Shown here: piece after piece, positions 1 to 9,748 of the stretch | Numbering within the stretch: the stretch's first letter is position 1 | How the letters are laid out: every line of letters starts with the position of its first letter | Assembly (NCBI RefSeq): GCF_052060035.1 | Contig: NZ_JBPOEA010000001.1 | Location: 124,001-188,000 of the forward strand | Direction of reading: 5' to 3' | Length of the DNA: 64,000 nucleotides | DNA from: Fodinibius sp052060035 | Lineage (GTDB): Bacteria > Bacteroidota > Rhodothermia > Balneolales > Balneolaceae | Notes under the pieces: generated by a model | Database searches by the model: none | Seen by the model: the letters and a program-made list of their open reading frames with translations, nothing else | Told to the model about the DNA's origin: nothing | Made by a program: the position numbers and the translations under genes

Positions 1-198
1 GAAAGTTGGCGCTTTTTTGACCTGGTTCGATGGGGAATTGCTGAGGAAGTACTTAATGATTATTTCCAAGTGGAACAAGAAAGAAGATCATATCTTGGTG
101 AAGCCCACTTCGAGGCCAACAAAAATGAATACCTACCTATTCCACAACAGGAGATCGTTTTAAGTGAAGGGTTATATGAGCAAAATCCAGGTTATTGA
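1..198 (+). CDS. susD: SusD/RagB-family glycan-binding lipoprotein, C-terminal end only
   Basis: Reading frame 1 is open from the window edge to a TGA at 196-198 and gives 65 residues. They match the SusD C-terminus: ESWRFFDLVRWG near the start, a KNEYLPIPQQEI segment and the terminal QNPGY. SusD proteins are outer-membrane lipoproteins that bind oligosaccharides over a SusC TonB-dependent channel. Three GH32 genes follow on the same strand after 98 bases, so the likely ligand is a fructan. The start, lipobox and SusC partner are outside the window. The family call rests on recognised end motifs, and the fructan specificity is inferred from neighbours. Confidence 0.88.
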   Translation, partial: ESWRFFDLVRWGIAEEVLNDYFQVEQERRSYLGEAHFEANKNEYLPIPQQEIVLSEGLYEQNPGY

Positions 199-296
199 TA
201 GGCAAATTAAAGTTCCTGCATTCGCTGTGATTAAAGAGTAAATCCAGTCTGATTTGCTGCAGCAGAGGGAACCTAATAACAAAACCATGAAATATT

Positions 297-2000
297 ATGG
301 AATGGACCCTAAAAAACCGCCTTTTTGCTATCTATTTTTTAATAGGATTAACTGTTGGGGTGAATGGAGAAATATATGGACAGAAATCAGAGATTAAATC
401 TGATTATAGTTCACCAATACCTCAATTTGATTTCCCGAATACGTTAGAGGAGCAAGAGGAAGCGTTAAAGAGAAATCCGCTGATACAACGATTTGCAGAG
501 TCGCGGGAAAGATTATCGGATGATCCATATAGACCAATTTTTCATTTTGTAAATCCAGAAGGAAATCTTAATGATCCAAATGGATTTTCTTTTTGGAATG
601 GCAATTGGCATCTATTTTACCAAGCCTATCCGCCCGAGGATCCGCGACAGCACTGGGGGCATGCCGTTAGTAAAGATTTGGTACACTGGCGTGATCTGCC
701 TTTGGCGATATATCCTAATCCCGAAAGGGCATCCTATTCAGGATCTGCTTTAGTAGAGGAAAATAGGGTTATTGTAAATTATCATGGCACTGAAGTTGGT
801 AATATGGTTGCAATTTCAGATGATCCTCTGCTTTTAAATTGGGACAAGGTTACTGGTGAAGCTGTTATTCCGATGAAAGAAAGAGATTCGGCATTAGTTA
901 ATGGCGAAGCAAGATCTCATCATGTTTATGATCCATTTTTGTGGAAAGAAGATGATATGTACTATTCTATATCTGGGTGGAGAGATCGTGATGAAAAAAC
1001 TGGCAGATTAGTTGCTACTGCAGAGCTGTATCAGTCACCGGATTTAAAGAACTGGGAATATGTGCATCAATTTGTAGATGGTGACCGCTTTACTATGGTA
1101 GAAGATGATTTGGCATGTCCGTACTTTTGGCCAATTGGTGATCGCTATATTTTACTTTTCTTTAGCCATTATAGCGGTGGACAATATATGCTAGGGGACT
1201 ATGACAAGGAACGAAATAAATTTGTTCCGACTTCCCATGGTTATTTTAATCATGGGCCTGTACGTCCTGGTGGTGTTCATGCACCCTCTGCAACTCCAGA
1301 TGGAGAAGGCGGAGTGGTCACTATTTTTAATATAAACGCTCCAAGAATAAACCCATCAAAAGGTTGGAACCAGATAATGTCCTCTCCAATGCGTCTCACC
1401 TTGAGAGACTCCGATGAGCTCGGCATTGAACCTGCAGGAGATTTTGAATCTTTGCGTTATAATCATCGATCTGTAAAACAGGTGACTCTTCCCGCAAATC
1501 AAGAAATTGTATTGGAAGATATTTCAGGGAATGCCATGGAGCTAAAAGCTAAGATAAATCCTAAAGATGCTCAGCATATTGAATTGAATGTGTTAAAATC
1601 TCCTGATCGAGAGGAGTATACAAGAATTACTTTTTATAATAATACAGGATTTAGAAAACGGGATTCAGGGAATCAGCAAAGCATGCTTTCAATCGATACG
1701 AATAATTCTTCTATACGATCAGATGTACAGTCGAGACCACCTGAAAATGCACCGCTTTATCTTGAAGATGATGAAAACCTTGAACTGCGAATATTTATTG
1801 ATAAAAGTGTGGTCGAACTTTTTGCCAATGGCAAGCAATATGCAGCTGTACGGGTCTATCCTGATCTTGAGGAAAGTGTGGGTGTTTCCATACGATCTCA
1901 GGGGCAGGAAAGTGAGTTGATTTCCTTGGATGCTTGGCAGATGAAAAACACTTGGGAGATATCGGTAGATGAATGGTATGAAAAAAAAGTTTGGCGTTAA
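297..2000 (+). CDS. Secreted GH32 glycosidase with non-canonical catalytic motifs
   Basis: The 567-aa product starts with a signal peptide (residues 1-24, hydrophobic from about 9). The GH32 five-blade propeller begins near residue 78 with LNDPNG (D93, the usual nucleophile), and a beta-sandwich with VVELFANG closes the protein. Two other catalytic motifs differ from the family norm. RDP reads YDP at 211-213, and the EC motif reads LACPYFW at 272-278, so Ala replaces the acid/base Glu. Acidic residues E269, D270 and D271 lie just before it. This may be a GH32 subgroup with a shifted acid/base or a different linkage preference; an inactive binding role is also possible. It sits between susD and two canonical GH32 genes. 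Confidence 0.85.
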   Translation: MEWTLKNRLFAIYFLIGLTVGVNGEIYGQKSEIKSDYSSPIPQFDFPNTLEEQEEALKRNPLIQRFAESRERLSDDPYRPIFHFVNPEGNLNDPNGFSFWNGNWHLFYQAYPPEDPRQHWGHAVSKDLVHWRDLPLAIYPNPERASYSGSALVEENRVIVNYHGTEVGNMVAISDDPLLLNWDKVTGEAVIPMKERDSALVNGEARSHHVYDPFLWKEDDMYYSISGWRDRDEKTGRLVATAELYQSPDLKNWEYVHQFVDGDRFTMVEDDLACPYFWPIGDRYILLFFSHYSGGQYMLGDYDKERNKFVPTSHGYFNHGPVRPGGVHAPSATPDGEGGVVTIFNINAPRINPSKGWNQIMSSPMRLTLRDSDELGIEPAGDFESLRYNHRSVKQVTLPANQEIVLEDISGNAMELKAKINPKDAQHIELNVLKSPDREEYTRITFYNNTGFRKRDSGNQQSMLSIDTNNSSIRSDVQSRPPENAPLYLEDDENLELRIFIDKSVVELFANGKQYAAVRVYPDLEESVGVSIRSQGQESELISLDAWQMKNTWEISVDEWYEKKVWR

Positions 2001-2071
2001 CTGCAGCTTTTGCTTGATGGTTAAACTGAATTACGCCTATAAAGATTTATTTTTTAATTAATCTTCTACCT

Positions 2072-3772
2072 ATGATGAAAATAAAAACCTTATTTCTAAT
2101 AAGTGTACTATTATTGGCAGGGGCAATAACCGTTGAGGCTCAGCAGTCATTAACAAAAGAAATTACTATAGGGGAAAACGATCGGTATCTTAATTTTCCG
2201 GTTGTAGGCTGGAATAGTAAATCCGATAACGATCAGAAAATGATGCGAATTCGGTACAATGGAGAGGTACTTGATGAGTTTTTAATTAGTATAGCAAAGG
2301 GAGATGCAGACTGGTGGGCCTTTTTTCCCGTCGAACGTTATGCCGGTGAAAACTTGACGGTGGAGCTCGATGATTCTTCGGGCAGTAAAGCATTAGAAAA
2401 GGTTTACAGCGATACTATATTCCCGGGTCTCGAAAATCTTTATCGAGAGCGTTATCGGCAGCAAGTACATTTTTCATCACGACGCGGCTGGAATAACGAT
2501 CCGAATGGACTGATCTGGTACGAGGGCGAATGGCACCTTTTTTATCAACATAATCCTTATGGGTGGAGCTGGGGAAATATGCATTGGGGACATGCGGTAA
2601 GTAAGGACTTGGTACAGTGGGAAGAACTACCCGATGCACTGTATTCACCTAATCACAATAACATGGCTTTTTCGGGTGGAGCTGTTGTTGATTCGGATAA
2701 CACATCTGGATTTCGAAGAGATGGTGTGGATCCTCTTATTGCCACTTACACTCGAACCGGCTCGGGAGAACATTTAGCTCTTAGTTATGACAATGGTGGC
2801 ACTTTCGAAGAATATGAAGGAAATCCCGTGGTTGAACATAATGGACGCGATCCTAAAGTTTTTTGGTATGAACCAGGAAACCATTGGGTTATGATCGTGT
2901 ACAGTGAATCACAAAAGCGTGATTTGGCTGATTCCGGGGAGCAAGTAAGATTATATCAACATTCTATATATACCTCTTCTGATTTGAAGAACTGGGAATA
3001 CCAGTCTGGCGTAGCTGATTTTTTTGAGTGTCCGGAACTATTTGAACTGCCTGTTGAAGGTAGCGACAATGAAAGCAAATGGATTATGTATGATGGGGAT
3101 GGTAAATATGTGATCGGGGATTTTAACGGGAAAGAATTTACTATTGAACAGGGGGTAACGCAGTATGATTACGGTGGGGATTTCTATGCTTCTCAGACCT
3201 ACAGCAATGTTCCAGACGAAGATGGAAGGAGAATTCAAATAGGCTGGTTCCAGACTGAAACTCCATATATGCCCTTTAATCAGAGTATGACTTTTCCAAC
3301 TGAATTATCTCTCAAAAAAGATTCCGATGGTTATTTTCTGGCCCCGACACCAGTGAATGAAATTGAGAAACTTCATCAAAAAAGCTGGAAAATTGAAAAT
3401 CAGATCTTAAATGATAACACCATCTCATCCCCGCTACGCGGAGATCAATTTCATATAATTGTTGAATTGGACAAAGGGGAAGCTACCAGCTTTGGCATGA
3501 ATATAAATGGGTATGAATTGACCTATAATCAACTTCGAAGTACCCTCAACGATACGTTTTATCCCATCGATAAAACGCTCAAGCTTGAAGTTATCGTAGA
3601 CAGAATGGGAGTCGAGGTATTTGTCAACGATGGAGAGTTATATTATGTAGAAGAACATAATTCTGTTGACACAGAGCAGAAGGTGGTGGTATTTAGCTCT
3701 GGACGTGGAGATTCTAAAATGCTGATAAAAAATTTTGAAGTTTATGAACTTTCATCAATCTGGGATAAATAG
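2072..3772 (+). CDS. Secreted GH32 fructosidase with DUF4980 N-terminal domain (levanase-like)
   Basis: The 566-aa product has a signal peptide ending near VEAQQ (residue 25). Residues about 26-115 resemble DUF4980, a beta domain found before GH32 in Bacteroidota. The catalytic propeller carries all three canonical motifs: NDPNG (D143, nucleophile), RDP (259-261, transition-state stabiliser) and FEC (E319, acid/base). A C-terminal beta-sandwich ends near residue 560. The family hydrolyses beta-fructosides such as levan, inulin or sucrose; the exact linkage cannot be read from sequence. It is the second of three consecutive GH32 genes, 71 bases after the first, and was probably co-transcribed and exported to the periplasm or cell surface. 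Confidence 0.92.
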   Translation: MMKIKTLFLISVLLLAGAITVEAQQSLTKEITIGENDRYLNFPVVGWNSKSDNDQKMMRIRYNGEVLDEFLISIAKGDADWWAFFPVERYAGENLTVELDDSSGSKALEKVYSDTIFPGLENLYRERYRQQVHFSSRRGWNNDPNGLIWYEGEWHLFYQHNPYGWSWGNMHWGHAVSKDLVQWEELPDALYSPNHNNMAFSGGAVVDSDNTSGFRRDGVDPLIATYTRTGSGEHLALSYDNGGTFEEYEGNPVVEHNGRDPKVFWYEPGNHWVMIVYSESQKRDLADSGEQVRLYQHSIYTSSDLKNWEYQSGVADFFECPELFELPVEGSDNESKWIMYDGDGKYVIGDFNGKEFTIEQGVTQYDYGGDFYASQTYSNVPDEDGRRIQIGWFQTETPYMPFNQSMTFPTELSLKKDSDGYFLAPTPVNEIEKLHQKSWKIENQILNDNTISSPLRGDQFHIIVELDKGEATSFGMNINGYELTYNQLRSTLNDTFYPIDKTLKLEVIVDRMGVEVFVNDGELYYVEEHNSVDTEQKVVVFSSGRGDSKMLIKNFEVYELSSIWDK

Positions 3773-3843
3773 ATCTTGTATCTACAATAAATCGGTAAAC
3801 GAAAATATCAATTAAACTCATCCATAACTTTAAATGTGGGATT

Positions 3844-5427
3844 ATGAAAAATTTTATTTCTTTTTGGGGCGCTATTATGTTAGTGTCCGCCGGTCTGTTA
3901 CTAAGTGCTTGTCAGACTAATGATCAAACCAATGGCGTTACTTCTGAAGATGATATAGCCTACGACGAACTTTACCGTCCGCAGTTTCATTTTACACCGG
4001 CCCAAAACTGGATTAACGACCCCAATGGCTTGGTGTATCATGACGGTGAATACCACCTTTTTTATCAATACAACCCATTTGGTGACCAGTGGGGGCACAT
4101 GAGCTGGGGTCATGCTGTAAGTACCGACCTGATGCACTGGGAGGAACTCGATGTGGCGCTTCAAGAAGAGGACGGCATCATGATTTTCTCTGGCAGTGCA
4201 GTTGTGGATAAGCAAAATACCTCAGGATTGGGGGCGGAAGAAAATCCCCCGATGGTTGCCATCTATACTGGTCATCACGACAGTGAGGAAAACCCCAAGC
4301 AGGATCAGCGCATTGCCTATAGCACTGATAACGGACGCAGTTGGACCAAGTATGAAGGCAATCCCGTAATTGATGAAGAAATGGAAAACTTTCGTGATCC
4401 CAAGGTGATTTGGCATGAGGAAACCGAAAAGTGGATTATGGTAGTAGCCCTACCCACTGAATACAAAGTCCGTTTTTACAGCTCTGATAATTTGATTGAC
4501 TGGAAGATGGAAAGCGAATTTGGTCCAGCAGGAGGAACAGGGGGTATATGGGAATGTCCCGACCTGTTTAAACTCCCTGTGGATGGGCATGACGGAGAAT
4601 CGCGCTGGGTTTTGCAAGTTGATATGAACCCAGGAGCAGTAGCCGGTGGATCGGGCGGACAATATTTCGTGGGTGATTTTGATGGATCAGAATTTACCGA
4701 AAGCGAAGAAACCAAAGGCGAAACGCTCTGGGTAGACTACGGTAAGGATTTTTATGCCGTGCAATCATATTCGAACATTCCCGATGGGCGACGCATTTGG
4801 TTGGCGTGGATGAACAACTGGAACTATGCCGGCGAAATTCCAACTAATCCGTGGAGAGGGGCTATGACTATCCCGCGGAAAGTAGGGTTGATGTCCACCG
4901 ATGAGGGTCCACGTCTTACACAAAAGACGGTAGATGAATTAAATACTATTGCTGGTGAGGCCCAGCAGTTTGAAAATATCACCATTTCTGACGGATTGTT
5001 CACGGATGAAAACCTCGAAGGTACGACCTACAAAATTGAAGCCGAGATTCAGCTCAATGATGCCGAGCGTGTTGGATTTAACCTTCGCAAAGGAGATGAA
5101 GAACAAACTGTTGTCGGCTATGATGTGAGGGCTGAAGAACTTTTTGTGGATAGAAGAAACTCCGGAGAAGTATCTTTTCACGAAGATTTTGCAGCAGAGA
5201 TTCAAACAGCACCGTTAAGATTAAATAAAAATATTCTGACATTAGAAATATTGGTTGATCGTTCTTCGGTTGAAGTCTTTAGCGGTAAAGGTGATCGCTC
5301 GATCACTAATCGGATATTTCCGAGCGAATCTTCGAACGGGATCGAAATTTTTAGCGAAGGCGGAGCCGCAGAGGTTGTGAATTTGGGTTTCCGGGAGCTG
5401 CAATCCACATGGAGTAATTCTCAATAA
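3844..5427 (+). CDS. GH32 fructosidase lipoprotein (levanase/invertase-like)
   Basis: The 527-aa product begins with a lipoprotein signal whose lipobox LLLSAC places the lipidated Cys at residue 23. The propeller starts near residue 42 and shows INDPNG (D59), FRDP (184-186) and WECPD (E237), all canonical, so an active retaining beta-fructosidase is expected. A C-terminal sandwich with VDRSSVEVF follows. The lipid anchor suggests surface or outer-membrane display beside the SusCD complex, so this enzyme could make the first cuts in polymeric fructan. It lies 71 bases after the DUF4980 enzyme and 27 bases before the sugar porter, consistent with one operon. Confidence 0.93.
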   Translation: MKNFISFWGAIMLVSAGLLLSACQTNDQTNGVTSEDDIAYDELYRPQFHFTPAQNWINDPNGLVYHDGEYHLFYQYNPFGDQWGHMSWGHAVSTDLMHWEELDVALQEEDGIMIFSGSAVVDKQNTSGLGAEENPPMVAIYTGHHDSEENPKQDQRIAYSTDNGRSWTKYEGNPVIDEEMENFRDPKVIWHEETEKWIMVVALPTEYKVRFYSSDNLIDWKMESEFGPAGGTGGIWECPDLFKLPVDGHDGESRWVLQVDMNPGAVAGGSGGQYFVGDFDGSEFTESEETKGETLWVDYGKDFYAVQSYSNIPDGRRIWLAWMNNWNYAGEIPTNPWRGAMTIPRKVGLMSTDEGPRLTQKTVDELNTIAGEAQQFENITISDGLFTDENLEGTTYKIEAEIQLNDAERVGFNLRKGDEEQTVVGYDVRAEELFVDRRNSGEVSFHEDFAAEIQTAPLRLNKNILTLEILVDRSSVEVFSGKGDRSITNRIFPSESSNGIEIFSEGGAAEVVNLGFRELQSTWSNSQ

Positions 5428-5454
5428 ATAATTTAAATATTTCATTACTATACT

Positions 5455-6810
5455 ATGATTAAAACGAGATCATTATTACTGTCGGCCATCGTTGCTTCGC
5501 TGGCGGGATTTCTATTTGGTTTTGATACCATTGTGATTTCTGGAGCCGACCGGGCGATACAGGAATTATGGCAGATCAGCGACCTCTTTCATGGTACCTT
5601 TATTATGTCGATGGCGCTTTGGGGAACAGTGGTAGGGGCGTTATTTGGTGGCATTCCCTGCGACAAACTGGGCCGAAAGAATACCTTATTTGGTATTGGT
5701 GTATTGTATCTGTTATCCGCACTGGGATCTGCATTGGCTCCCGATCCGTATATCTTTTCTTTATCCCGGTTTATTGGTGGACTGGGTGTTGGGGCCTCGT
5801 CGGTAGCGGCGCCAATTTACATTTCTGAGATTACTCCCGCCAAAGATCGGGGGCGTTTAGTAGCCTCATATCAATTTAATATTGTGTTGGGGATCTTGGT
5901 TGCTTACATATCAAATTATGTGATTGGTACCTACTTTGATGACGTGGCCTGGCGCTGGATGCTGGGAGTAGAGGCGGTACCCGCTGCCATTTATGCCTTC
6001 TTTGTGCTGGGCATCCCCGAAAGTCCGCGCTGGCTCGCACTTAAGAAAAATGATGATGCAACGGCAAGGAAACTGCTTGAGCAGCTCAATCCCAAAGCCA
6101 ATATTGAGCAGCTAATGACAGATATTAAAGCATCTACAAAAAAGGTTACCGATGCTAAATTCTTGTCCAGGAAATATAGCTTTCCCATTTTATTAGCCTT
6201 TTTGGTGGCATTTTTCAATCAATGGTCAGGCATTAACTTTGTATTGTATTATGCACCCCGTATTTTTGAACAGGCTGGTATTGCTGCCACCGATGTGTTG
6301 GGGGCATCCATCCCGCTGGGAATCGTCAACTTGCTGTTTACTATGCTGGGGATGTATCTGATTGATCGTGTGGGACGAAAGCAGCTGATGTACTACGGAT
6401 CATTCGGATACATACTGTCACTATCAGGTGTTTCATGGGCCTTTTTTAGCGGTGCCGAGGGTGGAATCGTTGTAGCGTTTGTTTGCTTTTTTATTGCGGC
6501 ACACGCCGTGGGACAGGGCGCAGTTATTTGGGTATTTATTTCCGAAATTTTTCCTAATAAAGTACGTGATTCGGGTATGTCATTGGGATCGGGCACCCAC
6601 TGGATTTTTGCAGCCATCATTACGCTCATAACTCCAACCGTGTTGAGTGCCTTTTCGGGCGGAACCATTTTTGCTTTCTTCGCTTTCATGATGTTCTTGC
6701 AACTTCTGTTTGTCTGGAAAGTAATGCCTGAAACCAAGAATAAATCCTTGGAGGAACTCGAGAAGGAATTACTGCCAGAAGATGCAGAATTGGAAGGCAG
6801 CTGGGAATAG
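5455..6810 (+). CDS. MFS sugar porter (sugar/H+ symporter), probably for fructose
   Basis: The 451-aa product is an inner-membrane protein with about 12 hydrophobic spans. It carries the sugar-porter signatures: DKLGRK after span 2, PESPRWL before the central loop, DRVGRK after span 8 and PETKNKSLEELE at the C-terminus. These belong to the SP family of proton-linked monosaccharide porters. Its place between the GH32 genes and a fructokinase suggests that it imports free fructose released outside the inner membrane. Substrate is inferred from context alone. The gene follows the third GH32 by 27 bases and precedes the kinase by 48. Confidence 0.92.
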   Translation: MIKTRSLLLSAIVASLAGFLFGFDTIVISGADRAIQELWQISDLFHGTFIMSMALWGTVVGALFGGIPCDKLGRKNTLFGIGVLYLLSALGSALAPDPYIFSLSRFIGGLGVGASSVAAPIYISEITPAKDRGRLVASYQFNIVLGILVAYISNYVIGTYFDDVAWRWMLGVEAVPAAIYAFFVLGIPESPRWLALKKNDDATARKLLEQLNPKANIEQLMTDIKASTKKVTDAKFLSRKYSFPILLAFLVAFFNQWSGINFVLYYAPRIFEQAGIAATDVLGASIPLGIVNLLFTMLGMYLIDRVGRKQLMYYGSFGYILSLSGVSWAFFSGAEGGIVVAFVCFFIAAHAVGQGAVIWVFISEIFPNKVRDSGMSLGSGTHWIFAAIITLITPTVLSAFSGGTIFAFFAFMMFLQLLFVWKVMPETKNKSLEELEKELLPEDAELEGSWE

Positions 6811-6858
6811 CAACAGTACAATTTGATTAAGAAAATATAGACAAGCAGTAATCGATTT

Positions 6859-7743
6859 ATGAGTGACAAGAGCAATATTTTGTGTATTGGTGAAGTACTA
6901 TGGGATTCTTTGCCTTCCGGATTGTATTTGGGCGGTGCCCCCTTGAATGTGTGCTACCACTTAAATCAATTGAATATTGAGTCGGTCATCGCCAGTAAGG
7001 TAGGTAAAGACCGGTTGGGCAAAGAGGCCGTTCGGCGGATCAAAATGATGGATATTTCTACCGATTTAGTGCAGTTCGATGAACAGCACGAAACTGGTTT
7101 TGTAGGGGTGGAGTTCACAGAGGGTGGGGACCCCCAATATAATATATTACAACCGGTAGCCTGGGATGAGATAATACTTTCTGACAAGCTGGGAGATACC
7201 GCAGAGCAATCTTTGGGGTTGGTCTTTGGAACACTTGCCCAGAGAAATGAAACAAGTCGTAAAACCATACAATCCCTGATGGAACGCGGGTTGACCCTGA
7301 TTTTTGATATGAATCTCCGTAAACCATTTATCAATAAAAAAGTAATTCGCCAGTCATTGGAAATGGCAGATATTGTTAAGATGAATGAAGACGAACTCAA
7401 TCATCTTATCGAATGGTATTCGCTTTCAGGTGGTCCCAAAAGTGCTGTTGAGGATATAGTTGCTCACTTTAATTGTTCTACGGTGTGTGTCACAAAAGGG
7501 GCGAACGGCTCGATGCTTTTTAAAGATGATAAATGGTTTGAGCACCAAGGCTTTCCAGTAAAGGCTAAAGATGTTGTTGGTGCAGGTGATGCGTTTTTAG
7601 CTTCTCTAATACATGGCATTATTACTGGGGTAGACGGTAAGGATTTGCTGATTTACGCGAATGCGACTGGGTCGTTAATAGCTCAAAAAGATGGGGCGAC
7701 GCCACAATATAGTTTAGATGAAATAAGAAGCGAAATGGTTTAG
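6859..7743 (+). CDS. PfkB-family carbohydrate kinase (fructokinase)
   Basis: The 294-aa product is a ribokinase-like cytoplasmic kinase of normal length. The N-terminus has GEVLWDSLP and the sugar-site glycines YLGGAPLNV; the C-terminal half has the anion-hole motif VVGAGDAFLASL, with the catalytic Asp near residue 243. The family transfers phosphate from ATP to a sugar hydroxyl. As the last gene of a locus with three fructosidases and a sugar porter, it most likely makes fructose 6-phosphate and so links fructan breakdown to glycolysis. Other sugars remain possible, but the context is strong. Confidence 0.9.
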   Translation: MSDKSNILCIGEVLWDSLPSGLYLGGAPLNVCYHLNQLNIESVIASKVGKDRLGKEAVRRIKMMDISTDLVQFDEQHETGFVGVEFTEGGDPQYNILQPVAWDEIILSDKLGDTAEQSLGLVFGTLAQRNETSRKTIQSLMERGLTLIFDMNLRKPFINKKVIRQSLEMADIVKMNEDELNHLIEWYSLSGGPKSAVEDIVAHFNCSTVCVTKGANGSMLFKDDKWFEHQGFPVKAKDVVGAGDAFLASLIHGIITGVDGKDLLIYANATGSLIAQKDGATPQYSLDEIRSEMV

Positions 7744-7809
7744 CGGTAATCTTATCTCTTTGGACAGAACGAAAAATCGTTTTGTGGGACGGTTAGTATT
7801 TTGCTCATT

Positions 7810-8374
7810 CTAAGACAATAACTCCAAAACCCAGGCCCGGCTCACACCAAATTTTCGAGCAATCTCGACTTGGTTTTTAACCTTCCCCGAGTCAAGCAAT
7901 TCCTGATAAATCTTACGTTGCTTAGCTCGGCTTTTCCGTTGCTTTTTCTTCTTTTTTGATGATTCGGAGTTAATAAATTTTGTATAAAATTTTTGGTTCG
8001 CATCATTAAAATTTGGGTACAAATTGAACAGTTTTTGGTAGTCAACTTTGTACTCATTTCTTTTAGGACCCCGTCTTAGGACTCTGATAGGCCATTCAAG
8101 AGGAAAGACTTTCCGCATATCGTCTGTATACTTGGAGCTAAGTATTTCTGAAGTGCAAACCTGAACTTTTCCAGGGTCACTGTTTTTTTATTTACTGCCA
8201 GTCTTTTTCCAGCTGTTTATTGGCTAAATAATTGGTTTCAACTTCTCTAGTTTTATAAATATTCAAACCAGCTGGAGTATTATGACGGTTTGTATTCAGA
8301 TTATAGTTGATAAAAATACAGGTCATTATTGTATAAGAAAGGGCTTTGGAAAAGTTAGGGTCCTTCTTATTCAT
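7810..8374 (-). pseudogene. Degenerate helix-turn-helix gene, copy 1 (serine-recombinase-tail-like)
   Basis: The clear part is an open frame at 7810-8118 whose C-terminus, VEIARKFGVSRAWVLELL, is a helix-turn-helix like that ending many large serine recombinases. A basic KKKKKQRKSRAKQRK stretch precedes it. Upstream homology continues (LANKQLEKDW) in another frame at 8192-8374. A stop directly follows that segment, and one extra base relative to the copy at 11836-12335 shifts the frame, so the N-terminal part cannot join the rest. No catalytic resolvase domain is present. I read this as the decaying tail of a mobile or multicopy gene; the recombinase link is a similarity judged by eye. Confidence 0.55.
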
Positions 8375-8520
8375 TAATTATGTTTAGCCTCCATAAGGGT
8401 TTTTTGCTTCTAACAGATTAAATGATCATAGGTAGCAGTACAAAACAGAACTTGGATATCATCTCCTTGGTAAAGTGTGGAAGTTTTTTAATGTGAAGTT
8501 TGAATTAGAGTCTTAATAGT

Positions 8521-9630
8521 ATGTCATCTGTAGAAAGAGTAACGTTTAATAACAGTACCAGTAGGGAGTTCAGTCAAACGGTAAAGCAGCGGGTTAACCA
8601 ATATTTTGAGGAGCGTAATCTCTCAAAGAATGCCAACCTGCAGATGGTAATTAAAACCGTTGTAATGCTAACGCTTTATTTTGGACCCTATGCGTTGATC
8701 ATGTCCGGGTCGCTCTCTGTCGGAGCGATGTGGTTTTTAACGTTTATTATGGGTATTGGCATGGCGGGTATTGGTTTTTCTGTATCCCATGATGCCTTGC
8801 ATGGGGCGTATTCTTCTAATAAGTATATTAATCGTGCATTGGGATATACTTTCGATTTGGTGGGAGCAAATGGCTATATCTGGAAGATAACCCACAACAT
8901 TATCCATCACACCTATACTAATATTCACGAACACGACGAGGATCTGGAGGTGGCTGAATTTATCCGCCTCTCCCCACATTCAGAGTATAAGCCAATCCAT
9001 CGCGTCCAACATATCCTAGCCTTCTTTGCCTATAGCCTCTCCACGTTTTTCTGGGTGTTTATTAAAGATTACAAGCATTTTGCAAAGGATAATATTGGTC
9101 CGTACGAAAACAAAACTCATCCCACGAGTGAATGGATCATCCTGTTTGTAACCAAGGCCATCTACTATACCTACATGCTGGTGCTTCCACTGCTTCTACT
9201 CGATATTACGTGGGTTCACCTGTTGGTTGGCTTTACAACGCTTCACCTGACAGCTGGGCTAACCGTAGGCATTGTTTTTCAGCTTGCCCACGTTGTGGAG
9301 GGAACGGATCATCCGCTGCCGGATGAAGATAATATGATTGATGAACATTGGATGATTCATGAAATGGTGACTACCAATAATTTTGCGCGCGATAATAAAG
9401 CATTATGCTGGTTTGTAGGTGGATTGAACTTCCAGATTGAACATCACCTGTTTCCTAGAATTTGCAGCGTACATTATCCGGCTATCAGTCATATTGTAGA
9501 ACAAACGGCCGATGAGTTTGATATTCCGTACAATCAGCATGACACCTTTTTTGAGGCAGTAGCATCTCATTATCGTACGCTCAAAAAATTTGGAGATCCG
9601 GAGTTTACGTATTCCGAAGCTCACACATAA
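8521..9630 (+). CDS. Membrane fatty acid desaturase (acyl-lipid/linoleoyl-CoA desaturase-like)
   Basis: The 369-aa product has hydrophobic segments near residues 43-65, 68-90, 165-185, 205-230 and 232-256. All three di-iron histidine boxes are present: HDALH (90-94), HNIIHH (125-130) and QIEHH (305-309). The Gln in the third box is typical of front-end (delta-5/delta-6 type) desaturases, although no fused cytochrome b5 domain is seen. The enzyme would put a double bond into membrane acyl chains using oxygen and an electron donor. It stands alone between a decayed gene and a minus-strand operon. Regiospecificity cannot be assigned. Confidence 0.9.
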   Translation: MSSVERVTFNNSTSREFSQTVKQRVNQYFEERNLSKNANLQMVIKTVVMLTLYFGPYALIMSGSLSVGAMWFLTFIMGIGMAGIGFSVSHDALHGAYSSNKYINRALGYTFDLVGANGYIWKITHNIIHHTYTNIHEHDEDLEVAEFIRLSPHSEYKPIHRVQHILAFFAYSLSTFFWVFIKDYKHFAKDNIGPYENKTHPTSEWIILFVTKAIYYTYMLVLPLLLLDITWVHLLVGFTTLHLTAGLTVGIVFQLAHVVEGTDHPLPDEDNMIDEHWMIHEMVTTNNFARDNKALCWFVGGLNFQIEHHLFPRICSVHYPAISHIVEQTADEFDIPYNQHDTFFEAVASHYRTLKKFGDPEFTYSEAHT

Positions 9631-9658
9631 CAGGCGTATAGTCTAATTATGTGTTTTC
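9622..9658 (+). terminator. Possible intrinsic terminator of the desaturase gene
   Basis: An eight-base inverted repeat, ACACATAA at 9623-9630 and TTATGTGT at 9647-9654, encloses a 16-base loop and is followed by TTTCTT. The left arm overlaps the stop codon. The stem is AT-rich, so this is a moderate call. Confidence 0.4.
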
Positions 9659-9748
9659 TTCGAAGTTTAATCTTGAGGATTATCTAAAAACCCAGTTAAA
9701 TGATTTTTTTAAATAGCCTCAGGGCTAAGGGGGAGCACACATATCTCC

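Noticed and set aside
6393..6875. 160-residue minus-strand ORF opposite the sugar porter
   Set aside because: It lies antisense to a clear MFS gene, with a composition expected of the complementary frame.
8192..8374. 60-residue ORF as an independent small gene
   Set aside because: Its end (LANKQLEKDW) matches the other degenerate copy at 11836-12335, so it is part of the broken gene.
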